From assembly GCF_002197645.1 (NCBI RefSeq), contig NZ_CP021874.1, positions 2,852,001 to 2,916,000 of the forward strand: a DNA stretch of 64,000 nucleotides, written 5' to 3'. The position numbers were made by a program, and so were the translations under genes. The DNA is from Enterococcus wangshanyuanii. Its GTDB lineage: Bacteria; Bacillota; Bacilli; Lactobacillales; Enterococcaceae. The notes under the pieces were generated by a model, which was not told the DNA's origin, did no database searches, and was given only the letters and a program-made list of their open reading frames with translations. Positions 28,232-36,916 of the stretch are shown piece after piece. The stretch's first letter is position 1; each line of letters starts with the position of its first letter.

Positions 28232-28969
28232 TTATAGGGTCATTTGTTCCATTTGGAAAGCATCTGTCATTTCTTTCGTTGCTTTATCGATCGGAGTCAC
28301 AGACTCCAGTTCACCTTGGACTGCGATTCGAGTTGTCGCATACATGTCTCCACAGGTAATCAAAGTGATCATTTTTTTACCTGGAACATCATCGATCAAT
28401 TCGACACGTGAAGGGTCGATTTTTTCTACATAATTGATTTTATACGTATAGACGTTATTCAAGTCAGTTGTATAGATCAGCTCACCGGGTTTAGAATACT
28501 CTAATGGTGAAAAGAGCGAGACCATATCTTGCACACGATGACTGGCAAGCGCATAGTTGCCTTTACCCATTTCCTGATCGGGTTTCATTGTACCAGCACC
28601 TGTCAATAACACAACATTGTCCAGTCCTCTGAAAATCGGTAAGTTGATTTTAACATCAGGAAGTGCCACTGCTCCAATTACAGGTAAATTTCGGTTTCCA
28701 AACTGGGCTTTGATGACAGCTTCTGTACTGAGTGATTCAACTGCTTCAAAATCAAAGGAAACATCTTTTTTATTGTTTTTTTCGATATCGTCAGGTGTTA
28801 GCTTTTCTACTGCATAGGCTTTTCCATTTTGCTGGATCAGCAGGTTTCTGATTTGTGTATTGAAAACTAAAGCTAAACCAACGATCAGCAATAGGAATAA
28901 AAATATATTGAGCAGCCAATTTCGTTTTCTGGATTTTTTCTTTTTAGGTACTTTTTTTCTTGAGGCCAT
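28232..28969 (-). CDS. srtA: Class A sortase
   Basis: 245 residues. A very basic N-terminus (KKVPKKKKSRKRNW) is followed by a signal anchor (LLNIFLFLLLIVGLALVF). The sortase domain has the catalytic histidine in NYALASHRVQD, cysteine in MITLITCGD and arginine in ATTRIAVQGE. It attaches LPXTG-type proteins to peptidoglycan on the outer membrane face. It is not next to pilus or substrate genes, which fits the housekeeping enzyme, and it could anchor the FPLTG protein of the WxL locus. GGAGGG precedes the start. Confidence 0.93.
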   Translation of the reverse strand: MASRKKVPKKKKSRKRNWLLNIFLFLLLIVGLALVFNTQIRNLLIQQNGKAYAVEKLTPDDIEKNNKKDVSFDFEAVESLSTEAVIKAQFGNRNLPVIGAVALPDVKINLPIFRGLDNVVLLTGAGTMKPDQEMGKGNYALASHRVQDMVSLFSPLEYSKPGELIYTTDLNNVYTYKINYVEKIDPSRVELIDDVPGKKMITLITCGDMYATTRIAVQGELESVTPIDKATKEMTDAFQMEQMTL

Positions 28970-29238
28970 AAGCTCCCTCCTTTTTTTATAAGTGTATCAT
29001 AAGTTGATTTGAAACCCTAGCTTAAAAACTTTATTTTTTTCTAAAAGTTCGTTTTTTAAAAGGGTCGTTAAAAATAGAGATGACTTTGAGGCGTTGAGAA
29101 AAAAATATCTTTTATAGACTGTGGTAAAGGGAATATTTTTAACTCTTTGTAACTGAAACTTAAAATAAAAGACACAAGCTTTTATTACAGAAATATTGTA
29201 GAATGGAAGTAACGAAAAACGATAGGGGGATCGAACGA

Positions 29239-30021
29239 ATGGTAGAATTGATTTATGTACATATCGACATGACCAGTAATGCAGTTTTATCAAAAGGAAT
29301 CACACATGCAGATTTTACACATTCGATCGTTCACCACCCGAAAAATCTTCTTTTACTGAATCCATCTGCAGAAGAAGGAGAATATGATATGCATAGTGGT
29401 TTGAAGATCATTCGCGGAGAAGATAATGTAAATCAGTATTTTTCAACTACTCACCGCAGAAAAATGAATGAGGAAATCAAGTGGATCGATTTTTCAGATG
29501 TCACGATGCTGAAAGAGTTAACACCATTAGAAATCTCTGAATTGCTCTATTTTGGTCATATGAAGACAAGTCTTCACTCACCCTTTTTTTATAAATTACA
29601 AAATAATTTTGTGTTTTTTGAATTTGTTGATCATATGACACGTATTTATTATCGCTATATCGATGAATTTTATCGAATTTTAGCGGATAAAATCACTCGA
29701 GTGATTTTAGAAAAGGTCAATGATCGTAAAACATTCTTTAAGAGAGGGATTCCGGTTGAAAAATTGGATGTCGATATCCTAAAAGAAATGAAGACGATTT
29801 TACAAGAAGGTGTGGTCTTTTGTTTCGATCAAATGGATATCAAAGGAAAAGAATATCACATTCCGATCCACGTTGTAGAAGATTCATTATGGAAAACGAA
29901 AAACTTTGCTTACCGCAATGAACCTGTGATCGCTATTTTGATTTATAATACAGCCAAACGTTCTTGGCGTTTGATTCATGAAGATGATTTTGAGTTTTCT
30001 GGATTGCCAAAACAAGCATAA
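29239..30021 (+). CDS. Conserved cytoplasmic protein, function not recognised
   Basis: 260 residues from ATG 29239, where AGGGGG at 29224-29229 is well placed. There is no signal peptide or membrane helix. The sequence is rich in aromatic residues (SPFFYKLQNNFVFFEFVDHM; RIYYRYIDEFYRIL), and its coding character matches neighbouring genes, so it is real. I see no catalytic motif and assign no family. It is monocistronic, ending in a perfect-stem terminator, and divergent from sortase A across about 270 AT-rich bases. Confidence 0.8.
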   Translation: MVELIYVHIDMTSNAVLSKGITHADFTHSIVHHPKNLLLLNPSAEEGEYDMHSGLKIIRGEDNVNQYFSTTHRRKMNEEIKWIDFSDVTMLKELTPLEISELLYFGHMKTSLHSPFFYKLQNNFVFFEFVDHMTRIYYRYIDEFYRILADKITRVILEKVNDRKTFFKRGIPVEKLDVDILKEMKTILQEGVVFCFDQMDIKGKEYHIPIHVVEDSLWKTKNFAYRNEPVIAILIYNTAKRSWRLIHEDDFEFSGLPKQA

Positions 30022-30026
30022 TTTAG

Positions 30027-30074
30027 AAACACTGATAAGAAAGCTATAATTGCTCTCTTATCAGTGTTTTTTTA
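30027..30074. terminator. Bidirectional terminator
   Basis: AAACACTGATAAGA pairs with TCTTATCAGTGTTT, followed by T on the plus strand and by an A-rich flank that serves the minus-strand RpiR gene. Confidence 0.88.
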
Positions 30075-30839
30075 GATGTTTTTTTGTAATCTCAGGCGCT
30101 TAGCAATTTTTTCGATCAAGAAAAGGGCGGGTAATTGAGAAGTCAGCTCGATCGTTTTGTCATGGTTATCACTGGTTTTGTAGATCGTCTCTCGATTGAT
30201 CGTATAGGGGATGTTCAAATCGGACATTCTACTGATCGTTGAGCTGTCACTGTTGGTGATGGAAATGATCGGGCATTTTTTTGTATTTAGCCGTTTGATG
30301 TAGTGAATGATTTCTTTCGTTTCACCTGTGACGGATAAGGCGATCACGCATGTTCGTTCAAGGATATCATCAGGAAACCATTCAATTGGGTAATTGGAGG
30401 GATCCTCGATTCGTAAAGCTGTTTGAGACAAATTAGTGAAGTAAAGAGAACCATAGGCAGCAATTGGTTCCGATGAACCAGAACCGAGAAAAAGGACTAA
30501 CCCTTTATCTGCTAAAAGTGTGACAGCTTGTTCAATTTTATTATCAAGAAAAGGCTCATTGACACGTTCTAAGAAGTGAATATGCTGAGTTTCATCGACA
30601 TCAGCAATTTGGGCCTGATTGATCGATTCATAATATAAATGTAGTTTGACTTTGAATTCAGAGAACCCATTACACTCAAATTTATGACAAAAGCGTAAAA
30701 TACTTGCAGTACTGGTATGTGTTTCAGTAGCTAAATCTCTGATGCGCATGTAAGTGACAGTCTTTAAATTGTTCGCGATATAGTGGTAAATTTCATATTC
30801 TAAAGGATTCAAATCAGGGATATAATCTAAAAAAAGCAT
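30072..30839 (-). CDS. MurR/RpiR family regulator of the beta-glucoside operon
   Basis: 255 residues from ATG 30839, preceded by AAGGAGG; a longer in-frame start at 30899 has no ribosome site. It has an N-terminal RpiR helix-turn-helix (MRIRDLATETHTSTASILRF) and a C-terminal SIS domain (GLVLFLGSGSSEPIAAYGS; CVIALSVTGETKEIIHYI). It is divergent from the phospho-beta-glucosidase operon and shares a 200-bp control region with it, so it very likely regulates that operon in response to a phosphorylated sugar. Confidence 0.9.
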   Translation of the reverse strand: MLFLDYIPDLNPLEYEIYHYIANNLKTVTYMRIRDLATETHTSTASILRFCHKFECNGFSEFKVKLHLYYESINQAQIADVDETQHIHFLERVNEPFLDNKIEQAVTLLADKGLVLFLGSGSSEPIAAYGSLYFTNLSQTALRIEDPSNYPIEWFPDDILERTCVIALSVTGETKEIIHYIKRLNTKKCPIISITNSDSSTISRMSDLNIPYTINRETIYKTSDNHDKTIELTSQLPALFLIEKIAKRLRLQKNI

Positions 30840-30956
30840 AGCGTCCTCCTTGTAGTTACAGACTGTGACAAAATTGTGAGAAGTGACAAAAGGCGTCAAT
30901 TATCACAAAGAAATGAAAGCGTATAACAAACATTATAATCAATGCTATACTCCAAT

Positions 30957-30980
30957 TATAGATTGTGAAAGCGCAATCTG
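30957..30980 (+). promoter_or_regulatory. Candidate operator of the beta-glucoside operon
   Basis: AGATTG and CAATCT form an inverted repeat separated by eight bases, about 60 bases before the GH1 start and just after a TATACT-type -10 near 30946. It is a plausible RpiR-family site or leader hairpin; this is inferred from symmetry and position. Confidence 0.4.
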
Positions 30981-31037
30981 CAAGCAGAATCAAAAGCGAT
31001 TTAGCCAACAAAAAATCAATATTGGAGGACAAGGTAA

Positions 31038-32420
31038 ATGAACATAGAATTTCCGAAAAGTTTCTTTTGGGGAGCGGCATCGAGCGCGACACAAGCGGAA
31101 GGCAGACAAGCAGGGGATGGAAAAGGAGAAAATATTTGGGATTATGCTTCTAAAGAGTACAATCATCGCTTTTATGATGGAGTAACGACAGAAAATACTT
31201 CTTATTTTTATCGGAATTATCGAGAAGACATTCAAAGAATGCAGGATATTTCTTTTAACTCTTTCCGGACCTCGATTTCCTGGTCACGCTTGATCCCAGA
31301 TGGTATTGGAGACGTGAATCCTAAAGCAGTGGCATTTTACAATGACATGATCGATACACTGATTGAAAAAGGTGTTGAACCATTTATCAATTTGTACCAC
31401 TTTGATATGCCGATGGAATTACAAAAAATCGGCGGATTTGAAAATAGAGAAGTGATCACCGCATATAAAAACTATGCGAAAACGTGTTTTGAATTATTTG
31501 GTGATCGAGTGAAATACTGGTTTACTTTTAATGAACCAATGATTCCGGCTGAAGCAGGGTACCTTCATGATCGTCATTATCCGTATGTTGTTGATTTCAA
31601 ACGCGCAGCAACGGTTTTACACCATATCATCGTGGCTCATTGTGAAGCAGTTCGCGTCTATCGTGAATCAAAACAGGAGGGCAAAATCGGCATCATCATG
31701 GATGTGATCCCAGTGTATCCAAGAAGTCAAAATCCGGCGGATCTGTATGCGGCAGAGATGGCAGACCTTTTCTATACGAAAAGTGTGAATGATGCGATTT
31801 TAAAAGGAAAGTACCCAGAGAAACTAAAAGAAGTATTAGTAGAATATGATCAATTGCCGGAAGTTACGGAGCAGGATCTAGCATTGATCAGTGAAACGAA
31901 AATCGACTTATTAGGCATCAATTACTATCGGCCTCGTAGAGTCAAAGCGAAAGAATGTGTGCCGAATCCACAAGGTGTTTTTTCACCTGAATGGTTCTTT
32001 GACGAATATGTGATGCCGGGCAGACGAATGAATACGTCACGAGGGATCGAGATTTATCCAAAAGGAATATATGATATTGCTAAAAAAATTCAGACAGAAT
32101 ATAACAACATCGATTGGTTTGTTTCCGAAAATGGGATCGGGATCGAAGGGGAAGAAGCGTTTATCGCAGAAGGGATCGTTCAAGATCAATACCGTATCGA
32201 TTTTTTGAAGGAACATTTGAGGTATTTGAACAAAGCGATGGAAGAAGGAAGCAATTGTCTTGGTTATCATATGTGGACGTTTGTGGATTGCTGGTCATGG
32301 GGCAATGCCTATAAAAATCGATATGGTTTTTATCGCTTGGATTTAGCGACAGGAGAAAAAACAGTGAAAAAATCTGGATTGTGGTTTAAAGAAATGGCGA
32401 AGGAAAATGGGTTTGATTAA
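31038..32420 (+). CDS. 6-phospho-beta-glucosidase, GH1
   Basis: 460 residues. A family 1 glycoside hydrolase with the opening FPKSFFWGAASSATQAEG, the acid/base glutamate in WFTFNEPMI and the nucleophile glutamate in DWFVSENGIG. The end (LGYHMWTFVDCWSWGNAYKNRYGFY) contains the region that in phospho-glycosidases binds the 6-phosphate. It hydrolyses phosphorylated beta-glucosides delivered by the PTS permease encoded 20 bases downstream. TTGGAGGA precedes the ATG. The exact aglycone range is unknown. Confidence 0.93.
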   Translation: MNIEFPKSFFWGAASSATQAEGRQAGDGKGENIWDYASKEYNHRFYDGVTTENTSYFYRNYREDIQRMQDISFNSFRTSISWSRLIPDGIGDVNPKAVAFYNDMIDTLIEKGVEPFINLYHFDMPMELQKIGGFENREVITAYKNYAKTCFELFGDRVKYWFTFNEPMIPAEAGYLHDRHYPYVVDFKRAATVLHHIIVAHCEAVRVYRESKQEGKIGIIMDVIPVYPRSQNPADLYAAEMADLFYTKSVNDAILKGKYPEKLKEVLVEYDQLPEVTEQDLALISETKIDLLGINYYRPRRVKAKECVPNPQGVFSPEWFFDEYVMPGRRMNTSRGIEIYPKGIYDIAKKIQTEYNNIDWFVSENGIGIEGEEAFIAEGIVQDQYRIDFLKEHLRYLNKAMEEGSNCLGYHMWTFVDCWSWGNAYKNRYGFYRLDLATGEKTVKKSGLWFKEMAKENGFD

Positions 32421-32440
32421 AGAAAGGAAGACAGATTCTT

Positions 32441-33757
32441 ATGATGAAGACGTTTGATAGTTTAGCAATGAAGTTACTGCCGATCGCAAATGCGATCGGT
32501 AATCAGCGACATCTACAGGCGATTCGAAATGGCTTGATTTCGATTTTACCATTAACGATTGTTGGATCATTTTTTACAATACTGCTGAATTTACCGATTC
32601 CAGGCTATTCAGAATTGATCGCTCCGTATTTGTCAGCACTTGATGTTCCGTTTCGATTTACGGTTGGCTTGATGTCTTTGTATGCAGCGTTTACGATCGG
32701 CTCTTTTTTGGGCAATACGTACAATTTAGACAAGATCACTAGTGGATTTCTTTCCATGCTGGCTACGTTACTGATGGTTGTACCGATCAATCTTCAAGAA
32801 GGAGTAGATATTGCCGGCAATGCGGTTGCTGGTGGACGTTATATTCCGATCACGCCGCTAGGCTCACAAGGGCTGTTTGGAGCGATCGTTGCCGCATTGA
32901 TCTCTGTGGAGATCTATCGCTTTACGAAAGAAAAGAACTTGGAAATAAAAATGCCAGATGGTGTACCACCGGTCGTAGGAGAGTCATTTGCAGCTTTGTT
33001 ACCTACATTAATAGTGATTTTGATTTTTTGGATCCCTAGACATTTCTTTGATTTTAATTTGAATGATCTGCTCAGTCTGGCGATTTCACCCTTAAAGGTT
33101 TTCTTGACTGGAAATAATTTGTTTGGCGGGATCATCACTCAATTTATGATTTGTCTATTTTGGGTTTTAGGTATTCACGGGCATGCCGTTTTAGGTCCAA
33201 TTATCCGCCCGTTTTGGGATCAGGCAATTTTAGAAAATGCTGAATTGTTTCAAAATGGGACCAGTGCATTTCATCTACCTAATATTTTCACAGAGCAATT
33301 TTATCAATGGTACGCTCAAATGGGTGGAACCGGTGCAACACTAGCATTAGTATGTTTATTCCTATTTTCTAAATCAACCTATTTGAAGCAATTAGGTAAA
33401 TTGTCGATTCTACCTGGAATCTTTAATATCAATGAACCAGTGATCTTCGGAACACCGATCGTGATGAATCCTTTGTTAGCGATCCCATTTATTTTAGTAC
33501 CGATCGTGAATACGATTTTAGTCTATATAGTGACCGCGTTAGGATGGATGCCAAAAATGATGGTCAAGCCGCCGTTTTCAATACCGGCCCCACTAGGAGC
33601 ACTAATTACCTCTAACTGGAATTGGGTAGCATGTGTAATGGTATTCGTTTGTTTTGCAGTATCCTTAGCGATTTACTATCCTTTCTTTAAAATGTTCGAA
33701 AAGATTCAAGTAGAACAAGAGTCGCAGGAAGCGGTGGCTGAGAGAGTTGATGCGTAA
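32441..33757 (+). CDS. PTS cellobiose/lactose-family IIC permease
   Basis: 438 residues with about ten membrane helices. The opening (MKTFDSLAMKLLPIANAIGNQRHLQAIRNG), the central IHGHAVLGPIIRPFW block and the NEPVIFGTPIVMNPLLAIPF motif identify the lactose/cellobiose/diacetylchitobiose IIC family. It imports and presents a beta-glucoside for phosphorylation. No IIA or IIB gene lies in this operon, so those domains must be shared from another locus. Gene order with GH1 and a divergent RpiR regulator supports beta-glucoside use. Confidence 0.92.
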   Translation: MMKTFDSLAMKLLPIANAIGNQRHLQAIRNGLISILPLTIVGSFFTILLNLPIPGYSELIAPYLSALDVPFRFTVGLMSLYAAFTIGSFLGNTYNLDKITSGFLSMLATLLMVVPINLQEGVDIAGNAVAGGRYIPITPLGSQGLFGAIVAALISVEIYRFTKEKNLEIKMPDGVPPVVGESFAALLPTLIVILIFWIPRHFFDFNLNDLLSLAISPLKVFLTGNNLFGGIITQFMICLFWVLGIHGHAVLGPIIRPFWDQAILENAELFQNGTSAFHLPNIFTEQFYQWYAQMGGTGATLALVCLFLFSKSTYLKQLGKLSILPGIFNINEPVIFGTPIVMNPLLAIPFILVPIVNTILVYIVTALGWMPKMMVKPPFSIPAPLGALITSNWNWVACVMVFVCFAVSLAIYYPFFKMFEKIQVEQESQEAVAERVDA

Positions 33758-33778
33758 GCTAAAAAAGGAGTGGGCAAG

Positions 33779-34024
33779 ATGCTTTATATGATCTATGGTG
33801 GAATTATTTTTGCTACACATTATTGGTTAAAAGAAAATCAGTGGCTACTGCAAAAAAGATTGCGCCATGTGATTTTTGTGACTCTTTTGACTATCGGTGC
33901 AGCAGTAATAATCAGTACGTGGTTAGGTAGCTTGATTCCAGTTATTGTGATGACCTTAGTGACAGCAACGATTTTACAAAGCAAGTATCTGAGTCAATTG
34001 GCTGTTCGGAAAATCAAAAAATAA
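33779..34024 (+). CDS. Small membrane protein at end of beta-glucoside operon
   Basis: About 81 residues from ATG 33779 (AAAGGAG upstream; the earlier in-frame GTG overlaps that site). It has two or three hydrophobic segments (MIYGGIIFATHYWL; VIFVTLLTIGAAVIISTWL; LIPVIVMTLVTATIL) and a basic tail. Small proteins in this position occur in related enterococcal PTS operons, but I cannot name a function. It ends before a long bidirectional terminator. Confidence 0.75.
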   Translation: MLYMIYGGIIFATHYWLKENQWLLQKRLRHVIFVTLLTIGAAVIISTWLGSLIPVIVMTLVTATILQSKYLSQLAVRKIKK

Positions 34025-34026
34025 TA

Positions 34027-34083
34027 AAAAGTGGGTCAATAAGTAGAACGACTGCAACGTTCTGCTTATTGACTCACTTTTTT
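34027..34083. terminator. Bidirectional terminator
   Basis: AAAAGTGGGTCAATAAGTAGAACG pairs almost fully with CGTTCTGCTTATTGACTCACTTTT, a 24-bp stem. It ends the beta-glucoside operon and the convergent DUF1622 gene. Confidence 0.92.
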
Positions 34084-34469
34084 GCTGATTCTATCTCTAC
34101 TTCTTTATCTTTCAAAGCATCTTCGATCTCTTTATGCAAGAAGTAAGAAATCACGGTTCGAATCACGACTAAAATCGCCAGTTTTAAAATATCTTGAAAG
34201 GTTGGTTTAATGATCGACTCAATAATATCTGCAGCAATCAGTATCTCTAAGCTTAATAAGATATAACTGCCTAAAAAACTTTTGATAAAATTATTTTGAC
34301 GTGTCATAACGATCCGGTTTCTATTTGTGCGCTCACTTTTAACGAAGTCAATGCCAGCAACAATAACTCCCCACACCAAAATAGCGATCGAAAAGACGTT
34401 CAATGCTAAAATAAACAAATCAAAAAAAGGAATTAGATCATTCATGATTGTTTGCGCTAAATCGTGCAT
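34074..34469 (-). CDS. DUF1622 family membrane protein
   Basis: 131 residues with three hydrophobic segments (LFILALNVFSIAILVWGVIVAGIDF; FLGSYILLSLEILIAADIIESI; LAILVVIRTVISYFL) and charged ends, matching DUF1622. No activity is established for the family that I can state. The gene follows the methyltransferase gene on the same strand by 19 bases and may be co-transcribed. Confidence 0.85.
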   Translation of the reverse strand: MHDLAQTIMNDLIPFFDLFILALNVFSIAILVWGVIVAGIDFVKSERTNRNRIVMTRQNNFIKSFLGSYILLSLEILIAADIIESIIKPTFQDILKLAILVVIRTVISYFLHKEIEDALKDKEVEIESAKK

Positions 34470-34488
34470 TAGACGATCCTCCTTGCCA

Positions 34489-35223
34489 TCACATTGTTTT
34501 TTGTGCAGAGACTAGTAACATCATTGGTCTGCGTAGTTCATTTCTCATGTCTGCACTGGCTTCCAGCATTTCAGGTGCCGGCATTGGCTCAACGACTCGA
34601 GTGATTCGAAAGCCATTTGTTAGTAAACCATCTAAATAGGTGGTCAATGTTTTATGATATTTCATGACCGTTTCGCCTAAAAAAGTTGTTTCGCGAATAC
34701 TTTCATCAAAGTAACGATCTACCGGCCAATAAATCGGTTGCCCATTTTGGTCATAAATCCAGTCCTCTGCCCCCTGAGCAGTGAATATTGGGTGTTCAGC
34801 AGAAAAGATAAAGTATCCATCTGGATTTAAACACTGATTCACTTTTTTTGCGATGTCATCAAAAGATCGAACATAATGGAGCGCCAGTGAACTAATGATA
34901 ATATCAAAGCGTTCATTCAATCCTTCGATTTCTTCCATCCCCATTAGCTGATAAGTGATTTTTGAAGAAGTGGTCATTTCTTCCGCTTTATTGATCATTT
35001 TTTCAGAAAGGTCGATCCCAATGACTTTTTCCGCTCCTTGTGCAACAGCGTAGCGGCAGTGCCAACCATATCCGCAGCCCAAATCTAAAACGGTTTTTCC
35101 AGAAAAATCAGGCAATAATTTTTTAAGTTCATGCCATTCTCCTGCGCCTTCCAGCCCTTTTTTTGAACGGTCCATTTGACTGTAGGCTTCAAAAAAAGCT
35201 GGATTATCATACTCATTTTTCAT
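34489..35223 (-). CDS. Class I SAM-dependent methyltransferase
   Basis: 244 residues. The SAM-binding motif is TVLDLGCGYGWHCRYAV, with an acidic second motif (VIGIDLSEKMI) and a post-motif FDIIISSLALHYV. The overall pattern is of a small-molecule methyltransferase of the UbiE/BioC-like group. The substrate is unknown. GGAGTTG precedes the ATG. It is upstream of the DUF1622 gene. Confidence 0.9.
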   Translation of the reverse strand: MKNEYDNPAFFEAYSQMDRSKKGLEGAGEWHELKKLLPDFSGKTVLDLGCGYGWHCRYAVAQGAEKVIGIDLSEKMINKAEEMTTSSKITYQLMGMEEIEGLNERFDIIISSLALHYVRSFDDIAKKVNQCLNPDGYFIFSAEHPIFTAQGAEDWIYDQNGQPIYWPVDRYFDESIRETTFLGETVMKYHKTLTTYLDGLLTNGFRITRVVEPMPAPEMLEASADMRNELRRPMMLLVSAQKTM

Positions 35224-35293
35224 CGTGTCAACTCCTTAGATCCGTGTTTTTTACTATATATTTTATTCTATCAGATTTTCCGGCGAATCCCCA

Positions 35294-35686
35294 TCAAAGA
35301 GTGTTACTGAACGTATGACCACAATTGGATAAGACTTGGACCGCTTGTTTTTTATCTTTAGTTTTGATCAATAGATAGTCTGTGTTATAGGTTGATAAGG
35401 CGAAAATAGAGATGCCGTTTTCTGCTAGAGGATCGGCTAGCTGTGTGAGAATCCCCACTAAAGAAAAATCTAAAACGCCAGTAATTTGGATAATAAACCA
35501 TTCGGGGTCAACAGCTAGTGCATTGGTTGTATCGATCGATCCTGTTGGGACGATGATCGAACACTCATCATCTGTGTAAGTAACGCTTTTAAATGTGTTT
35601 AACGCATAGAAAGATTTTGGGATCTCGTAGGTTACAGGAAATTGAATGATTGAAAAATCGACTGAATCTATTAGTGTAAGGTGCAT
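35294..35686 (-). CDS. ACT domain-containing protein
   Basis: 130 residues with two stacked ACT-like halves; the second is clear (WFIIQITGVLDFSLVGILTQLADPLAENGISIFALSTYNTDYLLIK is the typical small-ligand sensing fold). It resembles stand-alone ACT_7/CASTOR-type proteins, which bind amino acids. AAAGGAG lies before the ATG, and it sits 17 bases after the GNAT gene on the same strand, so they form a pair. Confidence 0.85.
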   Translation of the reverse strand: MHLTLIDSVDFSIIQFPVTYEIPKSFYALNTFKSVTYTDDECSIIVPTGSIDTTNALAVDPEWFIIQITGVLDFSLVGILTQLADPLAENGISIFALSTYNTDYLLIKTKDKKQAVQVLSNCGHTFSNTL

Positions 35687-35703
35687 CTATTTTCTCCTTT
35701 GAA

Positions 35704-36150
35704 TTAAATGGATGTTTGGAAAGAAACCTGCCCATTACCGATTGATAGTGAGGTGTTTCCTGTGTCTTCAAAGCCCGCATATTTACATAGGGAGCGAGTA
35801 AAATTTTTATCTTCAGTTATTAGCAGTATTAAGTGAGTAACCTCTGGAAAATGCTGTTTAACAAATTCTGGAAGCAATTGAAGCGCTCTAGTAGCATAGC
35901 CTTTACGTAGATGACGATAATCTGTAGAAATATCTTCTACGATCAGAGCGTTTGCCCCGTGTGGTTCATCAGGGCAGCGATGCAAGGTGAAAAAATTTAC
36001 CAAAAGTTCATCTTCAAAGGCTAAAACAGAGAAGCGTTGCGAATCGTTCACTGCTATTTTGGGCTCTCGGACATAGCGAAGTTTTCGTTCAGACAAACAG
36101 TAATTAGCAATGAGTGATTCGTGTGACTCATTATACAAGGTAAGGTACAT
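35704..36150 (-). CDS. GNAT family N-acetyltransferase
   Basis: 148 residues with a GNAT core: a central strand (ANALIVEDISTDYRHLRKGYA), the acetyl-CoA loop variant RKGYATRAL in place of Q/RxxGxG/A, and a C-terminal helix-strand (TRSLCKYAGFEDTG). The substrate is unknown. AGGAGGAAT precedes the start. It is co-directional with the ACT protein gene. Confidence 0.87.
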   Translation of the reverse strand: MYLTLYNESHESLIANYCLSERKLRYVREPKIAVNDSQRFSVLAFEDELLVNFFTLHRCPDEPHGANALIVEDISTDYRHLRKGYATRALQLLPEFVKQHFPEVTHLILLITEDKNFTRSLCKYAGFEDTGNTSLSIGNGQVSFQTSI

Positions 36151-36268
36151 GACTATTCCTCCTACTTCGTTAAGTGATAAGCGACAACTGAAAAAAATAT
36201 TCTATCTATAGTATAGCTTGTTTGCTATTTTTTTGTAGTGATATTTTGACAATTTTTTGAAAAAAATA

Positions 36269-36304
36269 AAACTGCCGGCAACTAATAGTGCTTTGCCAGC
36301 AGTT
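36269..36304 (-). terminator. Terminator of the 36309-36674 gene
   Basis: ACTGCCGGCAA pairs with TTGCCAGCAGT (one mismatch); on the minus strand it is followed by TTTTATTTTTTT. Confidence 0.8.
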
Positions 36305-36308
36305 CATT

Positions 36309-36674
36309 TTATTTTATTTGGCGATTGTCATTTTTTGACAATGTACTTACTTTTTTGATGTGAGCAACAGTGATCATCCGTATTTGCTGATTATCTTCTT
36401 GTAATCGCAACATAATTGAGTCACCGATCGTTTTAGAAACGATCCATCCGGCAACTGTTTCAAATTTTTGAGAAGTCGGCACTTCTTTTAATTGTAAAAC
36501 AACTAAGCTCTTTTGAGCAGAAGCAACCTGTAATTTCTTAAGAATTTCTTCACGCTCTTTATTTTTATGTTGTTTATCTTTAGCGTCGTCTAAAAATGCC
36601 GAAAAGAAACTTTGGGAAGATTGGCTGATCAATTTTGAAATGCTTTTCATTGTTGATTTGTGGTCATTTTCCAT
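36309..36674 (-). CDS. Small cytoplasmic protein, function not recognised
   Basis: 121 residues. A charged helical first half (DDAKDKQHKNKEREEILKKL) is followed by a small beta-rich half (FETVAGWIVSKTIGDSIMLRL; RMITVAHIKKVS) that looks like an SH3- or Sm-like barrel, as in YolD-type proteins. There is no signal or membrane segment. GGAGGAAGAAG gives a strong ribosome site. It is monocistronic with its own terminator. Confidence 0.7.
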   Translation of the reverse strand: MENDHKSTMKSISKLISQSSQSFFSAFLDDAKDKQHKNKEREEILKKLQVASAQKSLVVLQLKEVPTSQKFETVAGWIVSKTIGDSIMLRLQEDNQQIRMITVAHIKKVSTLSKNDNRQIK

Positions 36675-36916
36675 TCTTCTTCCTCCTTTACGAATTTACT
36701 GCGTTTATCAGACACTGAATGTTCAGATAGTACTATTCTACCTAATAAATGTAAAAATTTCAAGAAAATATGTTCGCTTTCATTATTCTAAAAAGGATTG
36801 CTACTTGATTTTTTCGTTAGATTCAGTAATATAAAGAGTACAGATTACTCTTAGGTGATTTGTTTTTGAAAGTACTTAATTAGGAGAGACTTTCAGCTTA
36901 AAAGAGGGAGATATCC

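Noticed and set aside
28997..29293. Minus-strand frame between sortase A and the unrecognised gene
   Set aside because: It covers the promoter region and the start of the plus-strand gene; codon composition is not coding-like.
30915..30935. cre site (TGAAAGCGTATAACA) before the beta-glucoside operon
   Set aside because: The spacing between the conserved halves is one base too long for a standard cre; kept only as a weak possibility.
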